Assembly (NCBI GenBank): GCA_949296075.1
Contig: CASFNG010000007.1
Location: forward strand, 1 to 64,000
Reading direction: 5' to 3'
Origin: an uncultured Parabacteroides sp.
GTDB lineage: Bacteria > Bacteroidota > Bacteroidia > Bacteroidales > Tannerellaceae
DNA: 64,000 bases
A model generated the notes under the pieces. The model did no database searches. It had not been told where the DNA came from and saw only the letters and a program-made list of their open reading frames with translations. Within the stretch, counting starts at the first letter, position 1. Each line of letters opens with the position of its first letter. Made by a program: the position numbers and the translations under genes. Positions 63,925 to 64,000 of this stretch are shown here, piece by piece.

Positions 63925-64000
63925 ATGGCAAACGAATTATTTAGCGTAAAAGACAAGGTATTCGTCATCACAGGTGCCGCCGGGATCTTAGGACGGTCGA
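63925..64000 (+). CDS. Short-chain dehydrogenase/reductase, 5' end only
   Basis: The ATG at 63925 opens MANELFSVKDKVFVITGAAGILGRS, with the Rossmann T-G-x3-G-I-G pattern as TGAAGILG. The gene runs off the right edge. Its place after uxaC and the transporter suggests a fructuronate or mannonate oxidoreductase acting on the glucuronate branch, which is inference from context alone. Confidence 0.75.
   Translation, partial: MANELFSVKDKVFVITGAAGILGRS

Noticed and set aside
1..64000. tRNA genes, CRISPR arrays, insertion sequences or prophage
   Set aside because: No tRNA cloverleaf, regular spaced repeats, transposase, integrase or phage structural genes were seen on either strand. A covariance-model tRNA scan was not possible here.

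Overview
The window is a 64 kb piece of a Bacteroidales chromosome, most like Parabacteroides (Tannerellaceae). It begins with the first ~54 nt of a 16S rRNA gene on the minus strand, whose sequence fits Parabacteroides better than Bacteroides. Two promoters match the Bacteroidetes form completely (TTTG, 19 nt, TAnnTTTG or TAnnTTCG) and many more show the -7 half. The window also holds two SusC/SusD pairs, and almost no gene has a Shine-Dalgarno sequence. It is ordinary, densely coded chromosome. I saw no phage, insertion sequence, CRISPR array or tRNA.

Layout. 1-6 kb: 16S start, MscL, a GIN-domain adhesin-like protein, an OmpA-family lipoprotein, a DUF4153/NUDIX pair and an Hsp20 chaperone. 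6-12.5 kb (minus): an SGNH hydrolase/flavin-binding pair, then a TonB-dependent receptor followed by four tandem small outer-membrane barrel genes arranged as a duplicated two-gene unit. 12.7-16 kb (plus): mtaB, a lipid A-type acyltransferase and a family 2 glycosyltransferase. 16-18.7 kb (minus): MarC, a group B-type [FeFe] hydrogenase and FolB. 18.7-24.5 kb: a DUF5107-TPR protein and sugar transporter, with a divergent AraC regulator. 24.5-31 kb: a bactofilin, then an envelope and housekeeping operon on the minus strand (DUF4290, murA, rimM, M23 peptidase, dxr, rseP). 31-43 kb: two divergent SusC/SusD systems, one ending in a secreted endonuclease/exonuclease/phosphatase-family lipoprotein. 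43-47 kb: etfB, etfA and an acyl-CoA dehydrogenase. 47-54.3 kb: tsaB, yicC, gmk, a 59-residue membrane protein missed by usual length cutoffs, nadD, lysS, gpsA and pgi. 54.7-56.5 kb: a YdjC deacetylase/serine beta-lactamase fusion. 56.6-64 kb: a hexuronate regulon (uxaA, uxaB, a LacI regulator, uxaC, a hexuronate transporter and the start of a short-chain dehydrogenase).

How parts fit. The hexuronate block imports and isomerises galacturonate/glucuronate (UxaC), reduces tagaturonate (UxaB) and dehydrates altronate (UxaA). One 18-bp perfect palindrome between lacI and uxaC lies over the predicted -33 regions of both divergent promoters. MurA carries Asp at the catalytic Cys position, which predicts fosfomycin resistance. 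The hydrogenase and the Etf/acyl-CoA dehydrogenase set both handle fermentative electrons, but nothing here links them physically.

The least explained items are the duplicated barrel array, the deacetylase-beta-lactamase fusion, the SusCD-phosphodiesterase locus and the DUF5107-TPR/transporter/AraC set. No item is clearly a wholly new system.
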